DNA of 64,000 nucleotides from Pseudomonadales bacterium (GTDB taxonomy: Bacteria > Pseudomonadota > Gammaproteobacteria > Pseudomonadales > UBA5862), in assembly GCA_024234215.1 (NCBI GenBank), contig JACKOQ010000002.1, forward strand, positions 1 through 64,000, given 5' to 3'. The position numbers and the translations under genes were made by a program. Shown here one piece after another: positions 46,659-55,386 of the stretch; positions within the stretch are counted from its first letter, which is position 1, and the number at the start of each line of letters is the position of its first letter. Below the pieces are notes generated by a model. The model worked only from the letters and a program-made list of their open reading frames with translations, made no database searches and had not been told where the DNA came from.

Positions 46659-47252
46659 ATGTCCGATCCCGTGGCCAGCCACCACCTGCAATGGAATGTC
46701 CCCAACCTGCTGACCGCCTTTCGGGTGGTGCTGATTCCGGTCTTCGTGCTGGTCTTCTACCTGCCGGTCGAGTGGCGCTTCCTCGCGGCCGGGGTCATCT
46801 TCATCGTCGCCAGCATCACCGACTGGCTCGATGGCCATCTGGCGCGCCAGCTCGACCAGGCCACCCTGTTCGGCGCCTTTCTCGACCCGGTCGCCGACAA
46901 GCTGATGGTCGGCATCGCGATGGTGCTGCTGGTGACCCGCTATCCCACCGCTGCCTTCGCCATTCCGGCCGCCATCATCGTGGGCCGGGAGATCGCCGTC
47001 TCGGCACTGCGTGAATGGATGGCCGAGCTGGGCAAGCGTGCCAGCGTCGCCGTCTCCTATGTCGGCAAGGTGAAGACCGTGCTGCAGATGGTGGCCATCT
47101 CGATCCTGCTGCTCGAACCGAGCGCCGGCAGCGCCTGGTTGCGCATTCCCGGCTTCATCGCCATCTATCTGGCCGCGCTGCTGACCCTCTGGTCGATGCT
47201 GGTCTATCTGCTGGCCGCCTGGCCACTGCTGACCGGCCAATCGGAAGGGTGA
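46659..47252 (+). CDS. pgsA: CDP-diacylglycerol--glycerol-3-phosphate 3-phosphatidyltransferase
   Basis: A 197-residue, polytopic inner-membrane enzyme that makes phosphatidylglycerol phosphate. The CDP-alcohol phosphotransferase signature is complete: DWLDGHLARQLDQATLFGAF with LDPVADKLM, matching D-G-x2-A-R-x8-G-x3-D-x3-D. N-terminal WNVPNLLTAFRVVLIPVFV is also typical. A candidate extended -10 promoter (TGC-TAGACT, 46553-46561) lies about 100 bp upstream. In relatives pgsA follows uvrC; the trehalose cassette and the kinase/FNT pair lie between them here. Confidence 0.95.
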   Translation: MSDPVASHHLQWNVPNLLTAFRVVLIPVFVLVFYLPVEWRFLAAGVIFIVASITDWLDGHLARQLDQATLFGAFLDPVADKLMVGIAMVLLVTRYPTAAFAIPAAIIVGREIAVSALREWMAELGKRASVAVSYVGKVKTVLQMVAISILLLEPSAGSAWLRIPGFIAIYLAALLTLWSMLVYLLAAWPLLTGQSEG

Positions 47253-47296
47253 CCTGCGGCCTTCAATCGGACCACTCATCCAGGGAGCCTTGCACC

Positions 47297-47800
47297 ATGA
47301 CTGCACCGACCGATGACGAACCGACCCCGGAACCGAGCTCGCCCGCCTGTCTGATGCACGAAGCCGACGACAGCTACATGGGCTATGTCGGCAGGGATGA
47401 ACTGGTGGCCTTCCTCAACGAGCTGCTCGAAGCCGAACGTGCCGGCGCCCGCATCACCCTGGAGAGCGCACAACTGGCCGGCGACACGCCAGTTGGCGCG
47501 CTGCTGCGCGACATCCAGCAGGACGAGGCACACTGGTGCGCCATGCTGCTCGGCCATCTGCGTTCACTGAATGCGGCGCCGTCGCCGAAGGTCGGCGCCT
47601 TTTACGACAAGGCGGCGGCCATTGCCGAGCTGGACGCACGCGTCACCTTCATCAACCGCGGCCAGCGCTGGGTGGTGCGCAAACTGTGCGAAATGATGCC
47701 GCGACTGCGCGATGCCGGGCTCAGAAGCGATCTGGAGCAGATGCTGCGCTCACACGAGGCCAACATCGCTTTGGTTGATGCAGCGACCGGCGCGGTCTGA
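47297..47800 (+). CDS. DUF6306-like ferritin-like helical protein
   Basis: A 167-residue protein that starts at ATG 47297 (GGGAG eleven bases upstream). Helical segments include ELVAFLNELLEAERAGARIT, RDIQQDEAHWCAMLLGHLRS and LEQMLRSHEANIALV. The spacing of E, D/E-x-x-H-W and E-x-x-H patterns suggests a four-helix, possibly metal-binding ferritin-like fold. I recognise it as similar to DUF6306, a family without known function. It begins a cluster with the zinc-ribbon and DUF4188-like genes, 44 bp after pgsA. Confidence 0.6.
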   Translation: MTAPTDDEPTPEPSSPACLMHEADDSYMGYVGRDELVAFLNELLEAERAGARITLESAQLAGDTPVGALLRDIQQDEAHWCAMLLGHLRSLNAAPSPKVGAFYDKAAAIAELDARVTFINRGQRWVVRKLCEMMPRLRDAGLRSDLEQMLRSHEANIALVDAATGAV

Positions 47801-47804
47801 TCCG

Positions 47805-48029
47805 GTGCGCCGACAGGCACTGAGCTACGACACCGCGCTGGCCAGAATGGCCGAGGGTGTCTGTCCTGGTTGCGAGCGCACAGTCGACCTGAAAAACAGC
47901 GAGATCGATTTCTGTCCACACTGCGTCAAGTGCAACAGGCGCAGGAATGCCTTCTCACGCTTCTGCCATGCCTGCGCGGCGTGTCAGGCCAGCTCGACGG
48001 AGAGTCTCACCCCAGGAGCAGCCCCATGA
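47805..48029 (+). CDS. Small zinc-ribbon protein
   Basis: A 74-residue product from a GTG start five bases after the preceding stop. It contains CPGC, CPHC-VKC and FCHACAAC cysteine pairs, the pattern of a double zinc ribbon. Compared with my memory of relatives, the middle C-x2-C segment is compressed (CPHCVKC), perhaps by a small in-frame deletion. Its stop overlaps the next ATG as ATGA, which strongly suggests it is translated. The exact start is uncertain because the frame is open upstream through the previous gene. Confidence 0.55.
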   Translation: MRRQALSYDTALARMAEGVCPGCERTVDLKNSEIDFCPHCVKCNRRRNAFSRFCHACAACQASSTESLTPGAAP

Positions 48030-48568
48030 GCCCGATTCATCATGGCCGCCACATCGCCCGGATCGAAGGCGATTTCGTCATCTTTCTGATCGGCATGCGC
48101 GTGAACAGATTGCGCGCCATCCACAAATGGCTGCCGGTGGCGCGGGCCATGGGTCCGATGGTGAAGCAACTGCTCCAAAGACCCGATCTGGGTCTGCTGC
48201 ATGCGCAGCCCTGCCTGTATTGGCGGGGCGTCATGCTCGTTCAGTACTGGCGCTCGTTCGAACAGCTCGAACGCTTTGCACGCGATCCCGCCATGACCCA
48301 CCTCGACGCCTGGAAGCGCTTCAACCAGGCCGTCGGTGCGGATGGCAGCGTCGGCATCTGGCATGAGACCTACCTCGTGCCCGCAGGTCACCATGAGTGC
48401 ATCTATGGCAACATGCCGCGCACGGGACTGGCGCAGGCCGGCGAACATCTTCCTGCAACCGGTGCCAGGGAGACCGCCAAGCGGCGTCTGGGCCTGAAGG
48501 GCGAGCCGGCGGTGCCAAGCTACCCGACACCACCCACCGCGAACGAACCCGGCGCAGCCCATCGCTGA
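48026..48568 (+). CDS. DUF4188-like (heme/monooxygenase-related) protein
   Basis: A 180-residue protein resembling DUF4188 (related in fold to dimeric alpha/beta-barrel monooxygenases and phenylacetaldoxime dehydratase). Segments IEGDFVIFLIGMRVN, MLVQYWRSFEQLERFARD and GIWHETYLV are conserved features; the His in IWHETY is a possible ligand. ATG 48026 overlaps the zinc-ribbon stop. It closes the cluster and is convergent with the NTF2-like gene. The substrate is unknown. Confidence 0.7.
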   Translation: MSPIHHGRHIARIEGDFVIFLIGMRVNRLRAIHKWLPVARAMGPMVKQLLQRPDLGLLHAQPCLYWRGVMLVQYWRSFEQLERFARDPAMTHLDAWKRFNQAVGADGSVGIWHETYLVPAGHHECIYGNMPRTGLAQAGEHLPATGARETAKRRLGLKGEPAVPSYPTPPTANEPGAAHR

Positions 48569-48629
48569 ACCTCCACCCTGCCCGACCGCAAGGCCGGTTA
48601 AGTGATCGGATACGGATCAGGCCGTTCGC

Positions 48630-49079
48630 TCACTCTGCTGTGCTTCGCGCTGACGGAACCGGCGCGGCTGCCCGGCGGGCCAGACCGCGCATCAGCCACT
48701 TCAGCAGCGGCAGGCGGCCATAGAGCTCCTCGGCGGCATCCCAGTAGTCGCGGTGGCGAATCACCTTGCCGACGGCATCGAACGCAAAATGGGTGGCACC
48801 AACGATGGTGGTGGGCGCACTGGTGATCGGCATGACGAAATCCAGCTCCCACAGCAGCATGAGATCGCCATCGCTGGCGCTGAACTGCCGTGTCACCCGA
48901 AACCGGGCGCCCGGCAGCCGGTCGAAAGTGTGTCGCAGGATGGCACCAATGGCCTCGATGCCCTCGACCTCGTGGAAAGGATCCTTGAACCAGGCCGCTT
49001 GCGCATAGAAGCGATCGAGCTGATCCAGCGTCGCTGGGGAGAGCCGTTCGAAATAGTCGACCAGGGCATCGCTGTTCAC
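48630..49079 (-). CDS. SnoaL/NTF2-like domain protein
   Basis: A 149-residue small cone-shaped fold protein of the nuclear-transport-factor-2 type, with ALVDYFERLSPATLDQLDRF, a WFKDPFHEVEG segment and HFAFDAVGKVIRHRDYWD. Such proteins bind or isomerise small hydrophobic ligands. The start is a GTG that overlaps the SDR stop (GTGA), which fixes the start and marks it as the last gene of the putative light-controlled operon. In related clusters a similar gene accompanies the SDR and lipid-modifying genes. Confidence 0.8.
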   Translation of the reverse strand: MNSDALVDYFERLSPATLDQLDRFYAQAAWFKDPFHEVEGIEAIGAILRHTFDRLPGARFRVTRQFSASDGDLMLLWELDFVMPITSAPTTIVGATHFAFDAVGKVIRHRDYWDAAEELYGRLPLLKWLMRGLARRAAAPVPSARSTAE

Positions 49080-49837
49080 AGCCCGGTGACCCGACGAATC
49101 AGCGCGAAGTAGAGCCGGTAAGGCAGCCAGTTCAACACTTTCATGACCCAGGTGAAGCGTCGCGGAAAGTGAATCTCGAACCTGCCAGCCGTGATTCCAG
49201 CCACGATGGCCCGCGCCGCCGCCTCGGCACTGATCAACGCCGGCATCTGGAAAGGGTTCCTGGCCGTGAGCGGGGTGCTGACGAATCCGGGGTTGATCAG
49301 ATAGACCGCCACACCACGCGGCGCGAGATCGAGATGGAGCGTCTGGGCGAAGTTGATCAGCGCCGCCTTGGTGGCGCCATAGACCAATGCCGTGGGCAGG
49401 CCGCCATAACCGGCGACACTGCCGATCAGCGCAATGCCGCCACAGCCGCGCTCGACGAAGTACGGGGCTAGCAGGGCCACGACATTGATGACCCCGATCA
49501 GATTGACCTGCACCAGCGCCTCGGCGGCCTCGGCATCCAGCTCCCAGGCATGCATCGGCTGATGGGTGCCGGCACTCACCACCACCAGATCGATCTCTGC
49601 GAGTGCCGTACGAACCGCGTCGAAGGCGTGACGGAGCGCGGCGCGGTCGGTGATGTCGACCACCTCGACATGGCAGGCCCCCAGCGCGGCCAATGCCGCG
49701 CCATTGCGGCTGCTGACCGCCACCCGTGCCCCGAGCTCCACCAGTCGGCGACTCAACGCGGCACCAATGCCGGAGCTGGCGCCGATCACCCAGATCCGCT
49801 GGCCGGCCCAATCGACACAGGGGCGATTCAGACTCAT
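49076..49837 (-). CDS. Short-chain dehydrogenase/reductase
   Basis: A 253-residue NAD(P)-dependent oxidoreductase. The Rossmann motif is IGASSGIGAAL (residues about 18-28), followed by VVSAG and the catalytic Ser in LIGSVAGYGG and Y-x3-K in VYGATKAAL; the PGFVSTPLT segment is also typical. It overlaps the genes on both sides (ATGA upstream, GTGA downstream). The substrate is unknown; the operon context suggests lipid or membrane chemistry. Confidence 0.88.
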   Translation of the reverse strand: MSLNRPCVDWAGQRIWVIGASSGIGAALSRRLVELGARVAVSSRNGAALAALGACHVEVVDITDRAALRHAFDAVRTALAEIDLVVVSAGTHQPMHAWELDAEAAEALVQVNLIGVINVVALLAPYFVERGCGGIALIGSVAGYGGLPTALVYGATKAALINFAQTLHLDLAPRGVAVYLINPGFVSTPLTARNPFQMPALISAEAAARAIVAGITAGRFEIHFPRRFTWVMKVLNWLPYRLYFALIRRVTGL

Positions 49838-50364
49838 GCTCCCCTCCTGAAGGCGATGAACACTTCACCGAGGCGGATGCCGAACTTGCGCATCTGCGAC
49901 CGGTTCAGCAGCACCTCGTCGTCGATCAGGTACATCCAGTCATCGAACTGCACCTCATACACCTTGTCATCGACCGGCAGCAGCAGGGTGTAGCGCCACT
50001 GCAACGCGTTGCCCTCGGCAACGCCGGCGGCTTCACCCTTGACATCATCCGCCCGGCCCCTGTAATGGTTCGGGCCCTGCCGGGTGATGTGCCAGATGCG
50101 CTGTGAGCGGGTGCCATCCGACCAGGAAAAATCTTCGGTAAGCCGGCCCTGATCACCCTGCCAGACGCCGGTCATGCGCACCGTGAAGCGGCGGGTCACC
50201 TCGCCAGAGCGGTCGGCAAAGTAGCCCCAGCCGGTGAGTGGTCCATCGAAATATCGGGCCAGATCGAGTGGTGGTGTCTGACCGCGGTAGCTCTCGGGCG
50301 TGACCCCGGCGCAACCGCTCAACCCCAGCAAGGTGCAGAGTGCAATCAGCGATCTTTTCAGCAT
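49834..50364 (-). CDS. DUF3833 lipoprotein
   Basis: A 176-residue protein with a lipobox at the N-terminus (LLGLSGCAG, Cys about residue 18) and DUF3833 features: PPLDLARYFDGPLTGWGYF, GRADDVKGEAAG, ALQWRYTL and DDWMYLIDDEVLLNRSQM. It is probably anchored in the outer membrane facing the periplasm. ATG 50364 lies within the end of the MFS gene (7-bp overlap) and is preceded by GGAG. DUF3833 genes are regular members of Cfa-related, light-responsive clusters in gammaproteobacteria. Confidence 0.85.
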   Translation of the reverse strand: MLKRSLIALCTLLGLSGCAGVTPESYRGQTPPLDLARYFDGPLTGWGYFADRSGEVTRRFTVRMTGVWQGDQGRLTEDFSWSDGTRSQRIWHITRQGPNHYRGRADDVKGEAAGVAEGNALQWRYTLLLPVDDKVYEVQFDDWMYLIDDEVLLNRSQMRKFGIRLGEVFIAFRRGA

Positions 50365-51602
50365 GTGACACCTCCAGTGGCGAAAAAGCGACGCAGCGGC
50401 CGGAACCAGGCCAGGGCGGCCAGCTTCAGCAGACAGGGCAGCAGCGCATAGGCAAACGAGAGCGGCCACAACTGCTCACCGCCCGGCTGGTAGCCCCACA
50501 GATCGAGCAGCGGCAACGCCAGGCCGGCCGCCAGGGCCAGTGCCAGCTTCGCCAGAAAGCTCATCAGACCGTAGTAGAGGCCGGGTTGACTGCCCTGATC
50601 GACATCGACCATCTCGGCCACCAGTGCAGAGGGCAGCGCCAGATCGGCCCCCAGTGCCACGCCGGAGGCGACGCAGATGAGGGCATAGCCCAGCCCATCA
50701 CCGGCACCCAGCGTGAAGGCCGAGGCAAAGGTGAAAATGGCCAGCACCATCGACAGCAGCCAGGCATCGAAGAGGCCGATCCGATGTACCAGCCTCATCC
50801 ACAATGGCAGTCCGGCCGCGCCGGCAATGAAATAGAGGGCAAGAAACAGCCCTGCCCAGGCACCCATCCGCAGCACGTCATCGATGAAGAAGAACACCAG
50901 CGAGGCCGGCAGCGCACTGGCCACGGCGCTCAGCAGGTAACCGGGTGCGAACCGCCTGAAGAGTGGTTGGGCAAAGGGGCGCAGCCACTGGGTGCGGGCG
51001 AACGGCTCCACGCGCAGGACGGTCCGCTGGGTCCCGAGCAGGGTCACGCCACCCAGAGCGATCAGCAACAGCAGAAACCAGGGGCCTGTCCGCGTCAGCC
51101 CCGTGGAGAGGGTCGGTGCCAGCAGGGTCGGCAGGCTGGCGGCCAGCACCACACCGGCCAGACCGAATGCCTCGCGGGATGCGAACAGTCGGGCCCGTTC
51201 TGCGGCAGTTGCACACAGCCGCGCGGCCCAGGCGTTGTGCACCACGGTGGCCAGACTGTAACCGACCGTGGTCAGCGTCAGCATCGTCAGCAACCAGGGT
51301 ATCGGTGGCCAGGGTCGCTGCGGGACAAAGAGCCCCATCCAGCCCACACCCAATAGCGGCAGAGAGAGCGCTATCAACCCGCGTGGATGGGGAAACCGAT
51401 CGAGCAGCACGCCGAGCAGCGGATCGATCACCGCATCGAAGAAGCGCAGCGCCAGCAGCAGGATGCCGAGCAGCGCAAGAGGGATGCTCTCGGCATAGAA
51501 AGGCACCAGATGGACATAGAGCGGCAAGGCGGCAAAGGCCAGCGGCAGACCCAGGGCGCCGTAGGCGATGAGCTGGCGGGATGGCAGCAGCGGCGTGGTC
51601 AT
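50358..51602 (-). CDS. MFS transporter (MelB/GPH-like)
   Basis: A 414-residue protein with about 12 membrane helices. The segment RFFDAVIDPLLGVLLDRF near residue 55 has the charged residues typical of the glycoside-pentoside-hexuronide:cation symporter branch, and ASREAFGLAGVV is another branch feature. The substrate is not known. A similar MFS gene occurs in singlet-oxygen-responsive clusters containing Cfa-like methyltransferases. It overlaps the CHI-like gene by four bases and the DUF3833 gene by seven. Confidence 0.85.
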   Translation of the reverse strand: MTTPLLPSRQLIAYGALGLPLAFAALPLYVHLVPFYAESIPLALLGILLLALRFFDAVIDPLLGVLLDRFPHPRGLIALSLPLLGVGWMGLFVPQRPWPPIPWLLTMLTLTTVGYSLATVVHNAWAARLCATAAERARLFASREAFGLAGVVLAASLPTLLAPTLSTGLTRTGPWFLLLLIALGGVTLLGTQRTVLRVEPFARTQWLRPFAQPLFRRFAPGYLLSAVASALPASLVFFFIDDVLRMGAWAGLFLALYFIAGAAGLPLWMRLVHRIGLFDAWLLSMVLAIFTFASAFTLGAGDGLGYALICVASGVALGADLALPSALVAEMVDVDQGSQPGLYYGLMSFLAKLALALAAGLALPLLDLWGYQPGGEQLWPLSFAYALLPCLLKLAALAWFRPLRRFFATGGVTC

Positions 51603-52138
51603 GGCAGGCCGAGCAGTCGTCTGCGCAATCCGGGCGCGCTGCTCTGTTCGCCGACCCAGATGGCGAAAAAGGCAGCGGCCAGTTGTTCATCATCGATGCG
51701 GCCGATCTGACGCTCACCCAGATAGAAGGTGGCACCCGCCCCGGGTTGACGCAGACCGAGCAGCCGGTCGCCGGCGGCAACATCCGGAAAGAGCGCCCGC
51801 AACCGGGTTTGCCAGTTCGCCAGCAACAGGGCATCGTCGATCCCCTGACGACGGATCTCGACAATGCTGCGCTCGGCAATGGCCTCGGCGGTGAACGACC
51901 GGGCATAGATCAGTTCCAGCGCATAGGGTGCGTCCGGTTTCCAGAGGCCATCGCCATTCCACAGCCGGGCCTCATACAGCTGGATACCGAAATGGCGCAG
52001 GTTGCCGGCACCAACCTGCCGTGGCACGAAAGGCAATTCCGGCAATGGCGCCATCGCGACGACGGGCAGCGCCACCACCGTCAGCCACAGCAGCAGTGCG
52101 GCGCTAGAGCGCCGGCTGGAGCACGAACTGCGCGACAT
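51599..52138 (-). CDS. Chalcone-isomerase-like domain protein
   Basis: A 179-residue exported protein: signal peptide (SAALLLWLTVVALPVVAMA) followed by a chalcone isomerase-like fold with FGIQLYEARLWNG, PYALELIYARSFTAEAIAE and FYLGERQIGRIDD. Bacterial CHI-like proteins of this type bind fatty acids or heme in some studied cases, and true chalcone isomerase activity is not expected. The ATG at 52138 overlaps the end of the cfa-like gene by 35 bp; this start is favoured because it yields the signal peptide. Confidence 0.75.
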   Translation of the reverse strand: MSRSSCSSRRSSAALLLWLTVVALPVVAMAPLPELPFVPRQVGAGNLRHFGIQLYEARLWNGDGLWKPDAPYALELIYARSFTAEAIAERSIVEIRRQGIDDALLLANWQTRLRALFPDVAAGDRLLGLRQPGAGATFYLGERQIGRIDDEQLAAAFFAIWVGEQSSAPGLRRRLLGLP

Positions 52139-53318
52139 CGGTCGAACCACTGTTGAAGCCAGCCTGGCAGTAGGCCAGATAGAAGTGCCAAAGGCGCATG
52201 AAGCGCGCATCGAAACCGAGTGCACGCACCTCGTCCTGGCGGGCGATGAAGTTTCTTTCCCAGCGGTTCAGCGTCTCGGCGTAGTCGAGGCCGAAATGCT
52301 CCTGATGGGTGACGACCAGACCATTTTCGGCCGCCACCGCCCGGAAGCGTTCGGCCGAAGGCAACATGCCACCCGGAAAGATCTGTTGCTGAATGAAATC
52401 GGTACCGTTGCGATAGCGCTCGAACAGCGCATCGTCGATCAGAATGCTCTGCACCACCGCCCTTCCTCCCGGCCGGAGGGCCCGCCTGACGGCGGCGAAG
52501 TAGTCATTCCAATAGGCCTCGCCGACCGCCTCGAACATCTCGATCGAGACGATGCCATCGTACTGGCCCTGCTCATCACGGTAATCCTGCAACGCAAAAC
52601 CGCACTGACCGGCCAGACCGGCTGCATCGATCCGCGCACTGGCATACTCCAGTTGCTGGCGCGACAGCGTGAGGCCGCGCACCCGATGACCGGCACTGCC
52701 TGCCGCCTGTTCGGCAAAGCCACCCCAGCCGCAACCGATCTCCAGCAGCGACTGTCCGCTGGGCAGATCGAGCAGCTCCAGCACCCGCTGATACTTGCGC
52801 TGCTGGGCTTCACCCAGATCGAGGCTCCAGTCACCGTCGAAGCGGGCACTGGAGTAGGTCATCGTCCGATCGAGCCAGAGCGCATAGAACGCATTGCCAA
52901 GGTCGTAGTGGAATGCAATGTTGCGCCGCGACCCCTTCAAGCTGTTGGCGTTGCGCAGATGGCGCAGGCGGTGCTGCAACCGTCCCAGCCATTGACCATG
53001 GATCAGATGGCCGAGCGCCGTCCGGTTGCGCGCCAACAGGGTGAGCAGCGCGGTCAGATCGGCGGTGTCCCACCCGCCATCGATATAGCCCTGGGCAAAG
53101 CCGATGTCGCCACTGGTGAGAATGCCCCGCAGCAGGCTCCAGCGCCGCAGCCGCAGTGAGACTTCCACTCCCCCCTGGCCGAGACGCACCGTGCGCCCGT
53201 TGGGCAGTTCCAGGCGAATGACCCCGCCTTCGATGCCATGCAGCCGCCTGACGACCGGCAAGGCATACCATGGGCTCTTGTTGTGTTGCAGACCGGCAGT
53301 CAGATCGACGCTGCTCAT
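52104..53318 (-). CDS. Cyclopropane-fatty-acid-synthase-like SAM methyltransferase
   Basis: A 404-residue protein of the CFA synthase family that transfers a methyl or methylene group from S-adenosylmethionine to unsaturated phospholipid chains. SAM motif LEIGCGWGGFAEQAA is near residue 190; AFHYDLGNAFYALWLDRTMT and DFIQQQIFPGGMLPS are the conserved catalytic-region segments. An N-terminal lipid-binding domain is present. The start ATG 53318 overlaps the DUF1365 stop (ATGA). In clusters of this composition the enzyme may initiate furan or cyclopropane fatty acid formation rather than act as the general CfaA. Confidence 0.9.
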   Translation of the reverse strand: MSSVDLTAGLQHNKSPWYALPVVRRLHGIEGGVIRLELPNGRTVRLGQGGVEVSLRLRRWSLLRGILTSGDIGFAQGYIDGGWDTADLTALLTLLARNRTALGHLIHGQWLGRLQHRLRHLRNANSLKGSRRNIAFHYDLGNAFYALWLDRTMTYSSARFDGDWSLDLGEAQQRKYQRVLELLDLPSGQSLLEIGCGWGGFAEQAAGSAGHRVRGLTLSRQQLEYASARIDAAGLAGQCGFALQDYRDEQGQYDGIVSIEMFEAVGEAYWNDYFAAVRRALRPGGRAVVQSILIDDALFERYRNGTDFIQQQIFPGGMLPSAERFRAVAAENGLVVTHQEHFGLDYAETLNRWERNFIARQDEVRALGFDARFMRLWHFYLAYCQAGFNSGSTDVAQFVLQPAL

Positions 53319-54058
53319 TCGGTGACCTCGATGGGAGAGGGAACAGGTTTCGGAAAGAGTCGCACCCGCTTGCGCAACAGTCGCACTGCCTGCAGATGAA
53401 TGCGCACGATCACCGCCAAGGTCATCAGCGGATAGCGCCAGAAGGCGCGACGGCCACTGCGGGCAGTCAGGGGTTCCAGCTTGCCCCACCAGCGGGTCGC
53501 GAGGGCCAGGCCATCGCCATCGTCATAGTCGATCCGCGCGCAGAATCGACCGGCCTCGACATGAAAACCGAAGCGATAGCGACCCTGCCGCCCAAAGAAC
53601 GGCGAGACGTGAAACACCTTTTGCGCTTCGAATGCCCCGGCTGGCTCTCCAGCGCGCAGCAGATAGACATGCCGCTCACCGAAGGTGTTGTTGACCTCGG
53701 CCAGCACTGCCACCAGTTGGCCGTCGGCACGGTGGCAATGCCAGAAGCTGACCGGCTTGAAGACATAGCCCAGTACACGGGGAAAGGTGGTCAACCAGAT
53801 GGCGCCATCAGCCACCAGACCCTGCGCCTGAAGCAGGTCGCGCACCCAGCGCAGTGCATCGCCACCCTCGCCATGATCGCGATGATGGAAACTGAGCAGG
53901 TTGAAGCGGTCGATCGAGAAGCCGGGCACTGCCACCCCGGTCAGCTCATGCATCGGCAACCGCACGAAAAAGAGCGGATAGCTGAAGCGGTTCACCACTG
54001 GCTTCAGCCGCAGATGGCGCAGACCACCAAAACCGATCTGTGCCATCTCAGGCAGCAT
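53315..54058 (-). CDS. DUF1365 protein
   Basis: A 247-residue protein with the DUF1365 features HLRLKPVVNRFSYPLFFV, DRFNLLSFHHRDHG, LTTFPRVLGYVFKPVSFWHC and VNNTFGERHVYLL. It is almost always encoded between an FAD-dependent amine-oxidase-like gene and a cfa-like gene, as here. Function is unknown, but it is required for or linked to lipid modification in that context. ATG 54058 overlaps the FAD gene stop by 11 bp; MAQIGF at 54046 is an alternative start. Confidence 0.88.
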   Translation of the reverse strand: MLPEMAQIGFGGLRHLRLKPVVNRFSYPLFFVRLPMHELTGVAVPGFSIDRFNLLSFHHRDHGEGGDALRWVRDLLQAQGLVADGAIWLTTFPRVLGYVFKPVSFWHCHRADGQLVAVLAEVNNTFGERHVYLLRAGEPAGAFEAQKVFHVSPFFGRQGRYRFGFHVEAGRFCARIDYDDGDGLALATRWWGKLEPLTARSGRRAFWRYPLMTLAVIVRIHLQAVRLLRKRVRLFPKPVPSPIEVTE

Positions 54059-55337
54059 CGGCCAGACCCTCCCACGGCGAGACGACATCGAGTGCCCGTG
54101 CCACCCGCAGCGCCGAAGCCAGACCATCCTCATGGAACCCATGACCGAGCCAGGCACCCGCCAGCCAGATGCCCTGCTCGCCATTGCTCGCCGTGATCTG
54201 CTGCTGCACCTTTGCACTGTCGAACGAAAAGAGCGGATGGCTGTAGTCGAACCGGCGATGCACCAGGCCGGGGTCGATCGGCTCCACCGGGTTGAGCGAG
54301 ACGATCACCGGTGTCGTGGTCGGCAGCGGCTGCAACCGATTGATCAGGTAGTGCACTGCCACCGCCCGGCCAGTGCCAGACTGCACCGCACCAGCTGCTG
54401 ATGAAACCGCCTGATAGTTCCAGGCCGACCAGAGCTTGCGGCGGCGTGGCAGCACCCGCGGGTCACTGTGCAGCACCACCTGATTGTGCTGATAGGGAAT
54501 GTGTCGCAGCCACTGCGCCCGCTGCGGAAAATCCCGCTCCAGCAGCAGCGCCGATTGATCGCTGTGGCAGGCCAGCACCACCTGGTCGTATCGACCCTGA
54601 AAGTCACCACTGCCCAACTCGATGAGTCCGCCACGGCGACGCAGTGAATCGACCGGCTGGCCAAGGCGAATCTGATCGATTCCCGCCGCCAGCCGCTGCA
54701 CATATTCGCGCCCTCCGCCCTTGACCGTGTACCAGCGCGGCCGATCGAAGATCTGCAACAGGCCATGGTTGTTGCAGAAGGCCACGAAGGATGAGAGCGA
54801 AAACTCCAGGATGCGGGCCGTCGGCGCCGACCAGATGGCCGCCGCCATCGGCAGCAGATACCAGTCGATGAAGGGTCTGCCATAGCCACGCAGCCGGAGA
54901 TAGTCACCGAGCGTCAGGTCACCATGCATCGGCAGGTCACGGGCCGCGCTGCGATTGAAACGCAGCATCTCGCCGAGCATCTGCCAGAAAGGCGGGCGCA
55001 CCAGGTTGGCACGCTGCCCGAACAGGGTATCCAGGCTGCTGCCGGCCCACTCCAGTTCCGGCTCATCCATCCGAAAACTGAATGACATCTCGCTGGCGAC
55101 CGTCTCGACCCCCAACTGGCGGAACAACTGCGTCAACTGCGGATAGGTGCGGTGGTTGAACACCAGAAAGCCGGTGTCCACCGCAAAGGTCTGGCCATCG
55201 AGCGTCAGGTCGACGGTATGGGTGTGGCCGCCCAGCCGCTGCTCCGCTTCGAACAGCGTGACCCGGTGCCGACGACTCAACAGCCAGGCTGTCGCCAGTC
55301 CGGAGATTCCGGAACCAATCACTGCCACCTGCATCAT
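54048..55337 (-). CDS. FAD-dependent amine-oxidase-like oxidoreductase
   Basis: A 429-residue flavoprotein. The dinucleotide-binding motif VAVIGSGISGLATAWLL is at the very N-terminus, followed by EAEQRLGGHTHTV; the C-terminal GAWLGHGFHEDGLASALRVA is the second FAD-contact region. It is related to NAD(P)-binding amine oxidases/desaturases found before DUF1365 and cfa-like genes. It is the first gene of the operon, 55337 being chosen as the start (Met-Met-Gln-Val), with a GGAGG-like sequence upstream. It diverges from the LitR/CarH-type regulator. Confidence 0.88.
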   Translation of the reverse strand: MMQVAVIGSGISGLATAWLLSRRHRVTLFEAEQRLGGHTHTVDLTLDGQTFAVDTGFLVFNHRTYPQLTQLFRQLGVETVASEMSFSFRMDEPELEWAGSSLDTLFGQRANLVRPPFWQMLGEMLRFNRSAARDLPMHGDLTLGDYLRLRGYGRPFIDWYLLPMAAAIWSAPTARILEFSLSSFVAFCNNHGLLQIFDRPRWYTVKGGGREYVQRLAAGIDQIRLGQPVDSLRRRGGLIELGSGDFQGRYDQVVLACHSDQSALLLERDFPQRAQWLRHIPYQHNQVVLHSDPRVLPRRRKLWSAWNYQAVSSAAGAVQSGTGRAVAVHYLINRLQPLPTTTPVIVSLNPVEPIDPGLVHRRFDYSHPLFSFDSAKVQQQITASNGEQGIWLAGAWLGHGFHEDGLASALRVARALDVVSPWEGLADAA

Positions 55338-55386
55338 CTTTGCTGCCTCCAGCGCTGCGATTGCCAGTCGTGTCACCTTCACACAA

